DNA from: Aricia agestis
Taxonomy: Eukaryota; Arthropoda; Insecta; Lepidoptera; Lycaenidae
NCBI RefSeq assembly: GCF_905147365.1
Contig: NC_056417.1
Span: 2,626,501-2,690,500, forward strand
Direction of reading: 5' to 3'
DNA: 64,000 bases
In this document: positions 43,301 through 50,517 of the stretch, in pieces
Numbering within the stretch: position 1 is the stretch's first letter
Layout: the number at the start of each line of letters is the position of its first letter
The notes under the pieces: generated by a model
The model's database searches: none
Told to the model about the DNA's origin: nothing
The model's input: only the letters and a program-made list of their open reading frames with translations
Program-made: the position numbers and the translations under genes

Positions 43301-46300
43301 TGTTGATAGCTCTCTTCACGCCTTTCTTTCGGCATCGTAGTCAATAATCTCCCAATCATGTGACCCAAAAGGTAACAATTTGCAATAGTTGTTACATCCA
43401 AATCATTTGCAGTCTCGCAGACAGGATCCGTATTTGTTCCGAATGACTTTTTATTTTTATGATATTGATTCTCATCGTACTCCTGAAAATAAAGTATAAG
43501 TATTTATTTGTAAGTTTCGTATAAATAATTTATTTACATAATGTTGAACAAGGCATATTAAATGTAAACTGGAGATCATACAAATAGGCAGTTTGCAATT
43601 TGCACATCTTAAAACTTAAAATACAATAGGTAGGTATCTATAGAATCATAATATATTATGGCCGTGTCCTCAATCGTTATTTAATATCACTAATTATTGT
43701 TATTTAAAATAAGGTTGCAAACTCTTGGTCACCCTAAACAAGCATTACAAAGTCGGCTATATCGCCTATACACCTACCATTCAACGTCTTCACTATAATG
43801 ACGTTTAGTCAAGACGTTAAACGTTTCAGTCAACGTCTTGACTAGTTGTCCTTCAGTCATTCAATTGAATTCTAATTGAATTGAATTGAATTCTATGAAT
43901 ACGCTAGTCATTCAATCGAATCGCAGATTAAACCAGATGACTGCGACATATATATTCTTTGACCGCGTCTTGAGACCGGATCGCATCCTAAGTACTGACT
44001 ATTAATTATACGGGCCTTAAAGCTGCTTAGATACGAATCGTATAGCCGCTTTATAATATTAAATATAATAATTATAATATTAAATAAACAATGAAAAAAT
44101 ACTTACCTGTTTTAAGTGCCGATTAACCTAGATTGGCAGCTGTGCTAATGGCAGCAGTGGGAATTTGAGCCGCTGAAACTTATAGGAAAGTACTCAGTAC
44201 AATGAGGTTTATAATACTTAATCTGTGACTCAGTATAATATCTATACATATATATACATATATATATATCGAGATGCATCTCGATCTCAAGACGCGGTTC
44301 GGCTCTGTGATTGGTCCAAATTTTGACAGCCAACCAATCACAGAGCCTGAACCGCGTCTTGAGACCGAGATGCATCTTGAGTACTGACTATTTATACCGG
44401 CCTAAGCTTGTGCCCACGACGCGAGGCCGCGCCGCGTGCTTGTTTAAGGTTTTTAAAATTTTAATAAAGCAATGCTTCGTGAAGCGGGTCGTCCCGAATC
44501 CGTCGCACGGCCACCCGTCAAAAACATGAAACAAGCACGCCGTGCGGCCACCGTCGCGGGCTCGCGCTTAGCGCAGCGAAGGGCCTATTGCCTAAACTGT
44601 TTTGAGAATTGAGACTCAAACGAACGAATCGAAATGCCGCGTCCTATTCTAACAAACGTGACATGACGTTGTTAGAGTAGGCTGTAGGACAGCAGCATTC
44701 GGCCGAGTCCGAAGATTTGAATGTGCCGTTTGAGAGTACAGCTCCTGAATTCCTGATAGATAAGTAGATAAATATAAAATATCTATTTATGACTTATGTA
44801 TGCTCGTTTTACGGCTTGCTTACCAATAAGTAGATAGGTAATTATTAGTGTTCTGTGAGGTAATTACTTATTTTCAAGAGCACGGCGAATACACTCCTTT
44901 AGTTCCTCAGTTGCCTCCATCATTACAAAAATGCTCACTTCAATCACAAATCACAATACGACACGATCGCTAAACTAGTACGCAAACAAGCACTGCGTTG
45001 AGCGATCTGCAAGAGACGAGAAGAAACTAAATTGCCAACTAATATGAAATACCAATCACAAATCAAAACCAAAAATCGGACGTGTGGGGATAAAACCCCT
45101 TGAATAGCGGAAACCCAAACCAGGAAGCGCTTTCCTTTTCAAACAAAACCCTGGTTAGCGCTTAAGTTTGTCTTAGGGTTTCCCAGTTCATATGGTTTGT
45201 TAAGCGCTTAACTTACTTGAAGGGGTAACCCTTTCAAAGGAAAGCGGAAAGCCAAATACTGCCCGAACTGGATTAAGCGCTTACCCTGTTTTAAAGGGGT
45301 AACCCTTTCAAGAAAGGGTTAGCGGTTAGTTTTTCGATATTGCTTAAATATCCCCGCCTAAAAGGGTAACCCTAATAGCTGGGTTATCTTATAAACAGTG
45401 TTTCCTTAATTTTGGGATATTTTGTTAAAGGGTTATCTATTTTAAGGGTATTTATATTAAGCCGCTTGTCGGTCCCTGATTAAAACACTAAATTACGAAA
45501 GAACAGCTTTATTGAGCTAGGTAGCAAAATACACTGAAAATATTTATGTACCCCCTTAGTTCATCTTATTATGTCAATAAGAAAAACAAGAATGTACCCA
45601 CATCAACCAACCTACAAAGTTCATACAAAATATTAGATGTGTATTCTACAGTTATTATAAAGAATTTAATGTTACTTACCTTAGCGCTTAAATTCGGTCG
45701 TTTCAATGTATCGTAAACGGCACCATACAAACACAGCACCTCGAAACTTTCATGCCACACTATGTTATAGTTCGTCACCAACGCCAGCATCGTGTCTATC
45801 ACATGGTACATTATCAGAACTTTCTCCTGGTCATCCGAAAAATCTTGAGGTATCAACTCTCCCGACTCATTCAAAGGATCAAATTTTTTAAACACGTAGA
45901 AGAGGACTTTGAACAACGAATTGGCCTGGTCATCGTTTAAATGTTGCTTTAGACACGTCAATCGCTTAACACTCTGCAAAGTGAGGGTCTGTATATCCAA
46001 CTGTAGAATTAAATCTCGTAAGCAATATGAGGTGCGGGCGGTGTGTTCACATGCTCCCTCAACAATTTTGGTAATACCATCATTAATTTTATCCTCAAAA
46101 TCTGGACGCAATGTTTTATCGTACATAGCGTACGTAAGACATGGCACGAGGCAGATGACTAGGAGCTGTGTGTGAACTTGTATCTTTCTGTCGCCCTGCT
46201 CCCAAGAGGCCACTTTATTATTTGGCCAAACTGAAGCCCAAATCAAGTTACAAGCTATGCTATAATCGAATATAATATTCGTGTCACGACGTGAAATAAA

Positions 46301-48255
46301 AAAATTGAGTGTGTTAAAGAACCCCACACTGATTTCAATTAGATCTTCTCTTCCATATTGGACGGTCGAATTCAAAGGTTTGGCATGAAACATTTTTGCA
46401 ATAGTCATCCAAAATAGCAGCTTGCATAAAATTAGAGTGGTTTCCTCGTGCCTCAACCTATCTAGCACGAGATAAAAATGAGTCAAGACATTGTTCTCCA
46501 AAAAATATTCAATAACATGATTACTTTGTATGATATGTTCTTTATCGCTCATTACAGATAGCAGGAGGTGCAACATAGGCTCAATCGTTTTACAGAGCTC
46601 GTCCTCCTCTTCCGTAGATATGGTACTTACTTTGAGCCATTCGATACCCAAAATGGGCTTTAATAGGGCAGAAACAACTTCTTTGAGTTGCGATAGAGAT
46701 CCCGAATCGTTCAATCTCCACACAAACAAAGATACAAACTTATTAGTCTGTCGTACAACAAACACTGTTTTTTTTTTGTAGCTCATCTGCAGGATTTCTT
46801 TCCAGATTTCATTTTGGATAACCCATAGGGCTCCAGAGTTGTGATTCATCAGGGACAGAGCTACCTCCATGTACGCTACACGCAGGCTGTTATCTATAGC
46901 TGGTGAATTGATCTGTTTCATATCTTTTGCAATGTCATTTCCAATAGTTGTGAATATTCTAGCATAGCTTACTTCACTTTCTACAAATAGTCCTAATAGC
47001 CTCACGAGGAAAACTTTAACAGTTTTGTGGTATGTGTCAATGTTCTTCCATTTGTCCACTAACAGTGTTGGTATGATGCATGGTAATGATTTCAAATGAA
47101 GAACATCTGCAAAATAAATAGGTTTGAAAAGAGATGACAATGCAGCAGCAGCATTAAATACTTCCAATAGAAAATTATTACAGTAACAAACTAGAATGAG
47201 TATCTAATAACTTTTTTTTTCCTCTATGTGAATATTGCAATCAGCCTTCAGGCTATAAGCAGAAGGAATGTTGGCTTCTTAGTGTAGGGTGGTAGTCCCA
47301 GTGGAATACATCCCTTTATTATTTAGTCAGTCATATGACTGACTGTACAACTTTATGGTAAAAAATTGTGATAATAATTTAAAGTTCTTTTTACAAATAA
47401 TTTTATCAATAATTATAATATAAAATTATTGCCCAAATTAAAATAAATAAGTACTGCTTATTTATTTAAAAACTAATTTAATTTCATTAAAAAGTAATTA
47501 TTGAATCTTAAAATATTATGTATTGTTAATAATTTTCATGCATGAAGGTTAAATTACTAATAATATTTAAAATTAATATTTAAAAATTTAGAGTAGGTCT
47601 CATAGTTCGCAATTTTAACATAGTCCAGGAAACACAGACACAAAAAGTCCTCTTATTTTTTTCTCATTAACCCATCAATCCTCAAGCGGCACCCGGCTGC
47701 CGCGTAAAAATATAAAATCTATTGTTTCTGTGTTTCTCATGGTCGAGGTATTAATCTACAAAACATAATATTTTATTCTTTGGACCATTACCTACATTTT
47801 ATACTTACTTTGTTTGAGTACATATGGAGATGTGTCGTAATTTATTAAGTGTCGTTCATGGGCAATGGTTCAGGGTTATTTTTTGTTTACATATTGCTAT
47901 ACATGATGTAATGATATTAATCATCCTCAATACCACATTATTATTATTTACAAGTCTCAACTTGAGGGGTCTATTTCATGGAGAGACTCAATGTACACTT
48001 TACTGACCCACTGCAGGTCACAAAATATTTTGTGTTGTGTGTATTTATTTAGTAAATTGTACTTAAGTACTCATAACACTATGTTAGATAGTATCTGTTG
48101 CGAAATGTTTATAAATTAATTCAATTACCTTCATCATCGTTGCTGTGCATCTTAATAAAGAAATTATCGACATAATAACTGTTCATCGCAAAGTTTGGAT
48201 CAGTAAGCTTTTCAAATAAAAGCTTAACCTTGTTGTGTAGCAGAATTCGATCCAT
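25407..48255 (-). CDS. BRAT1: BRAT1, HEAT-repeat partner of the Integrator endonuclease INTS11
   Basis: Cytoplasmic/nuclear HEAT-repeat scaffold. In human and fly (CG7044), BRAT1 binds and stabilises INTS11, and its C-terminal tail enters the INTS11 active site, where a conserved cysteine contacts the metals. Five exons (48129-48255, 45680-47106, 33104-33308, 28973-29148, 25407-26294) join in frame to 940 codons, a little longer than human BRAT1 (821). Diagnostic blocks are WEVRDSALEL (567-576), DHETYVRVSALKCL (from 611), HWEVQLNALKFW (from 698) and the C-terminal SLLDDVL...ALDCY, with Cys939 penultimate as in the human ...ADCY tail. The first about 500 residues are alpha-helical and weakly conserved. 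Introns are 1022, 12371, 3955 and 2678 bp; intron 2 carries a 9.9-kb hAT element. Convergent with mRpL12. Confidence 0.92.
26358..26478 (-). repeat. Helitron-like repeat head, reversed (BRAT1 intron 4)
   Basis: TGGGCGTGAAGAGGTAACAG, GACAGACACACTTTCGCATT and TTTAATATTATAAGTATGG. The inverse of the 6913 head. The rest of the element is lost. Confidence 0.6.
26747..26782. repeat. Perfect 36-bp palindrome
   Basis: CATCTTGCAGTCGAAACC and its exact reverse complement, no loop. 50 bp from a second hairpin (26833-26880). Both are in BRAT1 intron 4. Confidence 0.9.
26833..26880. repeat. Perfect 21-bp hairpin, 6-nt loop
   Basis: CAAACACCACAAATAAATGC plus T, loop TATCAT, and the exact reverse complement. 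In BRAT1 intron 4. Confidence 0.9.
27512..27645. repeat. 22-bp inverted repeat pair
   Basis: GATCCGACCGTAAAATCCTG at 27512 and its inverse CAGGATTTTACGGTCGGATC ending at 27645, about 90 bp apart. Probably a small foldback remnant. Confidence 0.7.
27891..28430 (+). mobile_element. MITE of the GGGTTCCGTA family (BRAT1 intron 4)
   Basis: Starts GGTTTTTAGGGTTCCGTACA, has ACCCTATTACTGAGGCTTCG and CTGTCTGTCTCCAGGCTG, and ends TACGGAACCCTTAGTGCGCG, GAGTCCGACTCGCACTTG. An internal hairpin at 28211-28267 pairs CCGTCTTCATACCCATAC. A partial copy is at 57717. Confidence 0.72.
28973..29148 (-). CDS. BRAT1: BRAT1 exon 4
   Basis: 176 bp, phase 1 to 0. Acceptor CCTTCCAG|AATTC, donor GTTCAG|GTAATT. Encodes FPPFQRQILSNNLIN through ASYWDQLKTEYPNVQ. 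A 221-bp foldback lies 70 bp upstream of the acceptor. Confidence 0.93.
29218..29438. mobile_element. 221-bp foldback MITE next to BRAT1 exon 4
   Basis: Arms start CTAGCGAATAGCAAAATT and continue through AGTGAAGAAATTAAAAAGTG, GCAACATCGTAGTGTCATCC to a 14-nt loop. Near perfect. It starts 70 bp upstream of the exon 4 acceptor. Confidence 0.85.
29504..29770 (+). repeat. tRNA-derived SINE
   Basis: The head resembles a tRNA: TGGCCTAATGGG (A-box-like, 29521-29532) and GATTCGAACCC (B box, 29565-29575). It is followed by the tRNA-unrelated body CGCTCGTACGGTGAAGGAAA, CATCGTGAGGAAACC. The tRNA fold is incomplete, so it is not a tRNA gene. Confidence 0.78.
29962..30431 (-). mobile_element. TTAA-flanked MITE B, copy 2 (opposite orientation)
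   Basis: TTAA at 29958-29961 and 30432-30435; ends GAGGAGTCCACGCC and, inverted, GAGGATACACCAGG. It is collinear with 4965-5437 when reversed (CCATACAAACGTTGTCCCCT, GGAACACAGCTCAAGCCTTG, AAGTACTTAAATCGG). 470 bp, in BRAT1 intron 3. Confidence 0.85.
30677..31013 (+). mobile_element. TIR element carrying a THAP-like exon
   Basis: Ends AGTGCCCCCACAGG...ATCAAGATAGAACGGC and, inverted, GGCACTCACAGA...ATCAAGATAGAACGGC. 337 bp. The inside encodes the start of a THAP zinc finger followed by a splice donor. THAP fingers are the DNA-binding domains of P-element transposases, so this may be an internally deleted P-type element. Confidence 0.65.
30826..30905 (+). pseudogene. THAP zinc-finger N-terminal exon, start codon lost
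   Basis: The frame after an ATA where an ATG is expected reads PHCAVSNCKNRSTKVNRSKG, then GIFCH and a donor (CACGG|GTAAGT). The C-x(4)-C spacing and GIFxH motif are those of the first half of a C2CH THAP domain. The histidine half and the rest of the protein are absent nearby. In BRAT1 intron 3, plus strand, antisense to BRAT1. Confidence 0.6.
31014..31601. other. BRAT1 intron 3 stretch, nothing recognised
   Basis: No gene. A small hairpin around ATTGTAGTTTACTACAAT lies near 31544-31561. Confidence 0.4.
31602..31742. mobile_element. MITE, AGGACCTGTTTCAC family, copy 1
   Basis: Ends TAGGACCTGTTTCACCACTT and, inverted, TAAGGACCTGTTTCACAACT, with GATAAGTGT/CGCCTATCCAC-type internal symmetry. 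A more worn copy is at 60887-61024. Confidence 0.75.
31973..32180. mobile_element. GC-rich MITE, copy 2 (GCCCGGGCGCGCACTAGCGG ends)
   Basis: Both ends read GCCCGGGCGCGCACTAGCGG. The interior has GGCGGCCATCGAAAATATG and GGTCTATGGCGGTTTCATAC, as in copy 1 at 6466. In BRAT1 intron 3. Confidence 0.85.
32183..32526. other. BRAT1 intron 3 stretch, nothing recognised
   Basis: No ORF or inverted repeat seen. Ends near CGGGGCGAGTCGTATCGGTC, possibly a repeat flank. Confidence 0.35.
32527..32757 (+). repeat. SINE-like retroposon (CTTCGGCACGAA family) with a C-run collapse
   Basis: Begins within the module (TTCTCACAGAAAACCGGCG) and runs to GCGAGCGTCCATG. A run of about 17 C then directly precedes TTATTTCATT and the A tail. 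The about 45-bp GGCGACGGAAGTTGC...CGTTTG block of other copies is missing. Confidence 0.75.
32899..33080. mobile_element. GCGACTTCAAAAAAGGAGG repeat beside the BRAT1 exon 3 donor
   Basis: Ends GCGACTTCAAAAAAGGAGG and, inverted, AACCGACTTCAAAATTGTG. It shares ATCGGTTCAGTAGTTTTTG and the AATTTTGAAGTCGGTTTTAT end with the longer copy at 54612-55598. Its end is 23 bp from the BRAT1 exon 3 donor. Confidence 0.65.
33104..33308 (-). CDS. BRAT1: BRAT1 exon 3
   Basis: 205 bp, phase 0 to 1. Acceptor TTTTTCAG|TTC, donor ACATAA|GTGAGT. Encodes FVVTALNVISVTIKKFL through DFHWEVRDSALELL. A repeat begins 23 bp beyond the donor. Confidence 0.93.
33309..34639. other. BRAT1 intron 2, proximal part
   Basis: Holds a G15 run (33851-33865), a repeat end GACAAGTGCGAGTTGG near 33886, a GGGGGGGTCCGGAACCCC-type stretch near 34045-34075 and a small GC hairpin GAGCCCCGCGCAGCGGGGCT near 34322. 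33930-35470 may be one unclassified insertion. Confidence 0.35.
34640..35433 (-). pseudogene. Unclassified coding-like insertion, broken frames
   Basis: Overlapping minus-strand frames: 35433-35065 (MFGCGFCCTRRRPKNF start, then basic and PTTK-rich), 35135-34827 (polar, S/T/N-rich, PSSIPGSSSHADSIGTHLNY) and 34834-34640. At 35135-35065 the two upstream frames share DRP/DRNP-type text in different phase, suggesting a frameshift in one ancestral ORF. Composition resembles the N-terminal region of a retroelement ORF1, but I recognise no domain. It lies in BRAT1 intron 2, next to the hAT element. Confidence 0.3.
35555..35562. repeat. hAT target-site duplication, left
   Basis: ATTAAAAC, identical to 45479-45486. 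Confidence 0.9.
36094..37322. repeat. Direct repeat pair within the hAT left part
   Basis: AATTCCGCGCGGGCGCAATC, AAAGATATTTTC near 36094-36131 recurs near 37286-37322 with few changes. Both are preceded by TTTTGTTGCA. The interval has repeated GTAGATCTGTCACCAA-like words (36400, 37117). No gene between. Confidence 0.5.
37372..37471 (+). pseudogene. Damaged BED zinc-finger exon of the hAT transposase
   Basis: Starts MPSLKKHAVS, then in another frame gives YFDYEETNNHSQCRLCKKKI plus K and a donor AAG|GTAGGT. The aromatic-F...C-x2-C layout is the first half of a BED finger, the usual N-terminal domain of hAT transposases. A small frameshift separates the two parts. Confidence 0.45.
38041..38402 (+). 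repeat. Helitron-like unit with tRNA-like insert, copy 1
   Basis: Has a CTGT tetranucleotide run (about 38073-38118) and a GGTTCGAGTCC B-box-like block (38295-38305). From 38117 to 38402 it matches 38695-38980 with one difference seen by eye. Confidence 0.85.
38642..38980 (+). repeat. Helitron-like unit with tRNA-like insert, copy 2
   Basis: Near-identical to copy 1 but with a shorter CTGT run. The two identical 65-codon frames across the copies are repeat artefacts, not genes. Confidence 0.85.
40227..40297. repeat. (TA)n microsatellite
   Basis: About 35 uninterrupted TA units directly after a GGGACAGCTAGT Helitron-like end. An AACATAAAAACTTTGAAATT hairpin follows at 40300-40379. Confidence 0.95.
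40476..40603 (+). pseudogene. hAT transposase fragment (central region)
   Basis: After a possible acceptor (TTAAAG) the frame reads IFEEICDTLPDVSILISREF, then WEELSRILEYLEPVNLATLQ. In hAT proteins this region leads into the segment found intact from 42340. The frame is cut at 40603 by the inverted arm; the same segment also occurs reversed at 42265-42338. Confidence 0.7.
40911..41066. mobile_element. Foldback MITE (GGCCGGTATAAATAGTCAGT ends) within the left arm
   Basis: Arms GGCCGGTATAAATAGTCAGT, CTCAAGATGCATCTCGGTCT, CAAGACGCGGTTC and TCTGTGATTGG pair across 156 bp. Related pieces: 41325-41395, the right arm near 44271-44402, and 56082-56113. Confidence 0.8.
41859..42080 (+). pseudogene. 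Terminal-exon-like frame, 73 codons (left arm copy)
   Basis: After a good acceptor (TATTTTCAG|GAG) an open frame of 73 codons ends in TAA. It reads EYDENQYHKNKKSFGTNTDP, then YLLGHMIGRLLTTMPKERRE and ends RSKNIV. The helical tail loosely resembles a BESS-type motif, but I do not recognise the protein. A preceding exon-like piece (41167-41232, donor AAACAG|GTAAGT) does not join it in phase. The same frame is present inverted at 43261-43482. Confidence 0.4.
42340..43008 (+). CDS. hAT transposase C-terminal region including the dimerisation domain
   Basis: Open frame from about LQQHNLTIGDFYITWLNC (TTG at 42358 is its first possible start) to TAA at 43008. The end, AAPATQVSAERLFSSLKFIL then NPLRSNLNAYFLRDVILI, is the conserved hAT C-terminal dimerisation domain. 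Residues near MDRRLN and the asparagine/glutamate-rich linker are also family-typical. No in-frame N-terminal part or usable start is attached, so it is a fragment of an element that once encoded a full transposase. It lies between the two inverted arms. Confidence 0.88.
43145..44708. repeat. Right arm of the 1.6-kb inverted repeat
   Basis: Reverse complement of 40604-42196: starts CAGTAGTCAACCAAG and ends CGGCCGAGT. Spacer between the arms is 948 bp. Confidence 0.9.
43261..43482 (-). pseudogene. Terminal-exon-like frame, 73 codons (right arm copy)
   Basis: Inverted duplicate of 41859-42080, with the same acceptor and TAA. On this strand an ATG exon-like piece lies upstream at 44868-44923. 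Confidence 0.4.
44868..44923 (-). other. Possible first exon inside the hAT (MMEATEELKECIRRALEN)
   Basis: Opens ATGATGGAGGCAACTGAGG and ends before a donor-like GTAATT, in phase 2. The 18 residues resemble the N-terminus of CEP20/FOPNL-type proteins (helix leading into ...LEKKGVLG). No following LisH exon was found, and it does not join the 43261-43482 exon in frame. Confidence 0.3.
45479..45486. repeat. hAT target-site duplication, right
   Basis: ATTAAAAC, the second copy of 35555-35562. Confidence 0.9.
45680..47106 (-). CDS. BRAT1: BRAT1 exon 2 (large)
   Basis: 1427 bp, phase 1 to 0. Acceptor TTTTGCAG|ATG, donor GCTAAG|GTAAGT. Encodes residues 43-518 of the helical N-terminal part. The open frame runs about 60 bp 5' of the acceptor, but the splice site fits better than an internal start. 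Confidence 0.88.
47107..48128. other. BRAT1 intron 1
   Basis: AT-rich. 47670-47735 holds an inverted copy of the AAGCGGCAGCCGGCTGCCGC repeat also seen near 53820 and 59585. No other feature. Confidence 0.55.
48129..48255 (-). CDS. BRAT1: BRAT1 exon 1 (coding part)
   Basis: 127 bp from ATG (48255): MDRILLHNKVKLLFEKL to SNDDE, donor GAAG|GTAATT, phase 1. Upstream is TTAAA with no in-frame ATG. It joins exon 2 in frame as ...NDDEDVLHLKSLPC. Confidence 0.8.
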
Positions 48256-48735
48256 TTTAACTCTCTGAGACGCTTCTTCAGTATACAGGCGTGTGTGGAC
48301 CTGTTATCAGTGTACGCTGATTATCCTTTATCTGCTTGGAACCGAGTACTGACATCGATAAAGTTTTAATTTGTTATCGTGAATCGTGATACAATTTACC
48401 TACGAACCGCGTACGAACCGACCCAAACAAATTTTGAGTATGATGTAAATGTCAAATGTCAAACTAACACGTGACAATGACATACATCCTTTTTTATTTA
48501 CGAGTCACGACTGTCACGACCTCAGATTTCAGAGTTCAGGAAAATAACGACACGACCATGATTTTAAACTTTTAAATAAAAAAAATATTATGTCAAAATT
48601 TTGACGTTTAAGGCTCCCGCCTTTGAGTAACCATTATAGACTGTAGAGGGCCTTATATCCTTAGGCCTCATGAGGGCCTTATTGAGCCAACAGCTAAGCC
48701 TATGAGAAGACCAATTTTTTGTTGCTTTGATAGAA
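48256..48735. other. BRAT1 5' flank
   Basis: Should include the BRAT1 promoter and 5' UTR (minus strand). No TATA box stands out. No divergent gene start recognised. Confidence 0.4.
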
Positions 48736-49060
48736 GCCATGCTTCGGCACGAATGGGCCAGCTCGACGGGAGAAATACCACATTCTCACAGAAAACCGGC
48801 GTGAAACAGCGCTTACGCTGTGTTTCGCCGAGTGAGTGAGTTTACCGGAGGCCCAATCCCCTACCCTATTCCCTTCCCTAGCCTTCCTTATTCCGTTCCC
48901 TTTCCATCCCTACCTTCCCCTATTACCCTATTCTTTCTTAAAAGGCCGGCAACGCACCTGCAGCTCTTCTGATGCTGCGAGTGTCCATGGGCGACGGAAG
49001 TTGCTTTCCATCAGGTGACCCGTTTGCTCGTTTGCCCCCTTATTTCATAAAAAAAAAAAG
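48736..49060 (+). repeat. SINE-like retroposon (CTTCGGCACGAA family), full copy
   Basis: Complete from GCCATGCTTCGGCACGAATG through the CCCTA-rich centre, GGCCGGCAACGCACCTGCAG, GGCGACGGAAGTTGCTTTCC to CCCCCTTATTTCAT and poly(A). About 325 bp. The best model of the family here. Confidence 0.85.
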
Positions 49061-49253
49061 AACTGGAGCCATTAAGAGTACGTTTGACCAAAATGACAAC
49101 TGATTTAATCACTAAATTAGGACAAGTGGAATAAGAAGCGAACTAATTAGTCTCCTATGTAGGATCCTAGCTAGGACTTCTAGGACAAGTGGAATAAGCG
49201 CTTTTAGCTGCGTGAGTAAAAGGGCCCATTCACGGCAGGACTGCACTGCACTG

Positions 49254-50285
49254 ATGAGATGCTAAGATGCATTTTTTTTGCAAAATTAAAAAAAAATATA
49301 TTTATTAAAAAACTATACATATAATAGGTGACCTAACAAAAATTATTGTGGACCTATACAGACCTAACGACATAGAATGCAAAAATATAAAAAATAATCA
49401 GTTTCGGTTTAGATGAGATGCTAAGATGCAATTTTTTTTTTACAAAATTTAAAAAAATATTCATTAAAAAACTATAGGCAACCTTACAAAAATTATTGTG
49501 GACCTATACACACCTAACGGTAAAGAATGCAAAAATATAAAAATTAATCAGTTTCGGAATAGATAAGATGCTAAGATGCAATTTTTTTTGCAAAATTAAA
49601 AAAATATATAATTAAAAAACTATATAATAAGCGACCTAACAAAAATTATTGTGGACCTTAACAGACCTAACGATATAGGATACAAAAATATAAAAATTAA
49701 TCAGTTTAGGTTTAGATGAGATGCTAAGATGCAATTTTTTTTTGCAAAATTTAAAAAATTATTTATTAAAAAACTATAGGCTACCTAACAAAAATTATTG
49801 TGGACCTATACAGACCTAACGATAAAGAATGCAAAAATATAAAAATTAATCAGTTTCGGTTTAGAAGAGATACTAAGATGCATTTTTTTTTGCAAAATTT
49901 TAAAAAATATTTATTAAAAAACTATAGGCGACCTAACAAAAATTATTGTGGACCTATACAGACCTAACGATATAGAATGCAAAAATATAAAAAATAATCA
50001 GTTTCGGCTTAGATGAGAATTGAGATGCTAAGATGCAATTTTTTTTTGCAAAATTTAAAAATATATTTATAAAAAAACTATAGGGGACCTAACAAAAAGT
50101 ATTGTGGACCTATACAGACCTAACGACAAAGAATGCAAAAATATAAAAAATAATCAGTTTCGGTTTAGATGAGGTGCTAAGATACCTTTTTTTTTTTGTA
50201 AAATTTAAAAAAATATTAATTAAAAAACTATAGGGGACCTAACGAAAATTATGGTGGATCTATACAGACCTAACGTAGACCTATC
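49254..50285. repeat. Tandem array, seven units of about 150 bp
   Basis: The anchor GCTAAGATGC (with variants) falls at 49261, 49420, 49570, 49723, 49872, 50027 and 50176, giving periods of 149-159 bp. Each unit has an A/T-rich run, ACTATAGGCGACCTAACAAA, ATTATTGTGGACCTATACAG and AATCAGTTTCGG. AT-rich, non-coding, satellite-like. Confidence 0.93.
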
Positions 50286-50297
50286 GATTAAGGTCAT

Positions 50298-50517
50298 AGA
50301 GTAAACATTATAGCAAGCTATAGAGTGCTTCTAACAAGGTATGAACTGTAAGCACGAGTGTGAACATATTTTCCTATAAGCGTCTTACGATGGCGCATGG
50401 AACATCACTAGACTTGCGTTATACGTTTGACAAGTATCTATAGAACTTCTGCTTACGATCGGCACAACGGGGAACGAGCGATGCGCGCGCTCTATAGCTT
50501 GCTAATGTATACTCTAA
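50298..50517. mobile_element. MITE flanked by 12-bp direct repeats
   Basis: Ends AGAGTAAACATTATAGCAAG and, inverted, AGAGTATACATTAGCAAGCT. GATTAAGGTCAT lies on both sides (50286-50297, 50518-50529). Inserted at the end of the tandem array. Confidence 0.75.

Larger units (their letters stand above)
35563..45478 (+). mobile_element. 9.9-kb nested hAT transposon in BRAT1 intron 2
   Basis: Terminal repeats CAGGGACCGGAACCGCTTTC and, inverted, CAGGGACCGACAAGCGGCTT. It is flanked by a perfect 8-bp duplication ATTAAAAC, the hAT hallmark. Both subterminal zones carry GGGGTAACCCTTT-type motifs in both orientations (35697-35790; 45210-45375), likely transposase-binding repeats. Inside, on the plus strand: a damaged BED-finger exon (37372-37471), a central transposase piece (40476-40603) and an intact C-terminal region (42340-43008). 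The coding sequence is broken by Helitron-like repeats (37624-40224) and by 1.6-kb inverted arms (40604-42196, 43145-44708). It makes up about 80% of BRAT1 intron 2, in antisense orientation to BRAT1. Confidence 0.88.

Noticed and set aside
49254..50285. CRISPR-like repeat array
   Set aside because: Units of 150 bp vary along their whole length, without constant repeats and unique spacers, in a eukaryotic genome. Ordinary tandem repeats.
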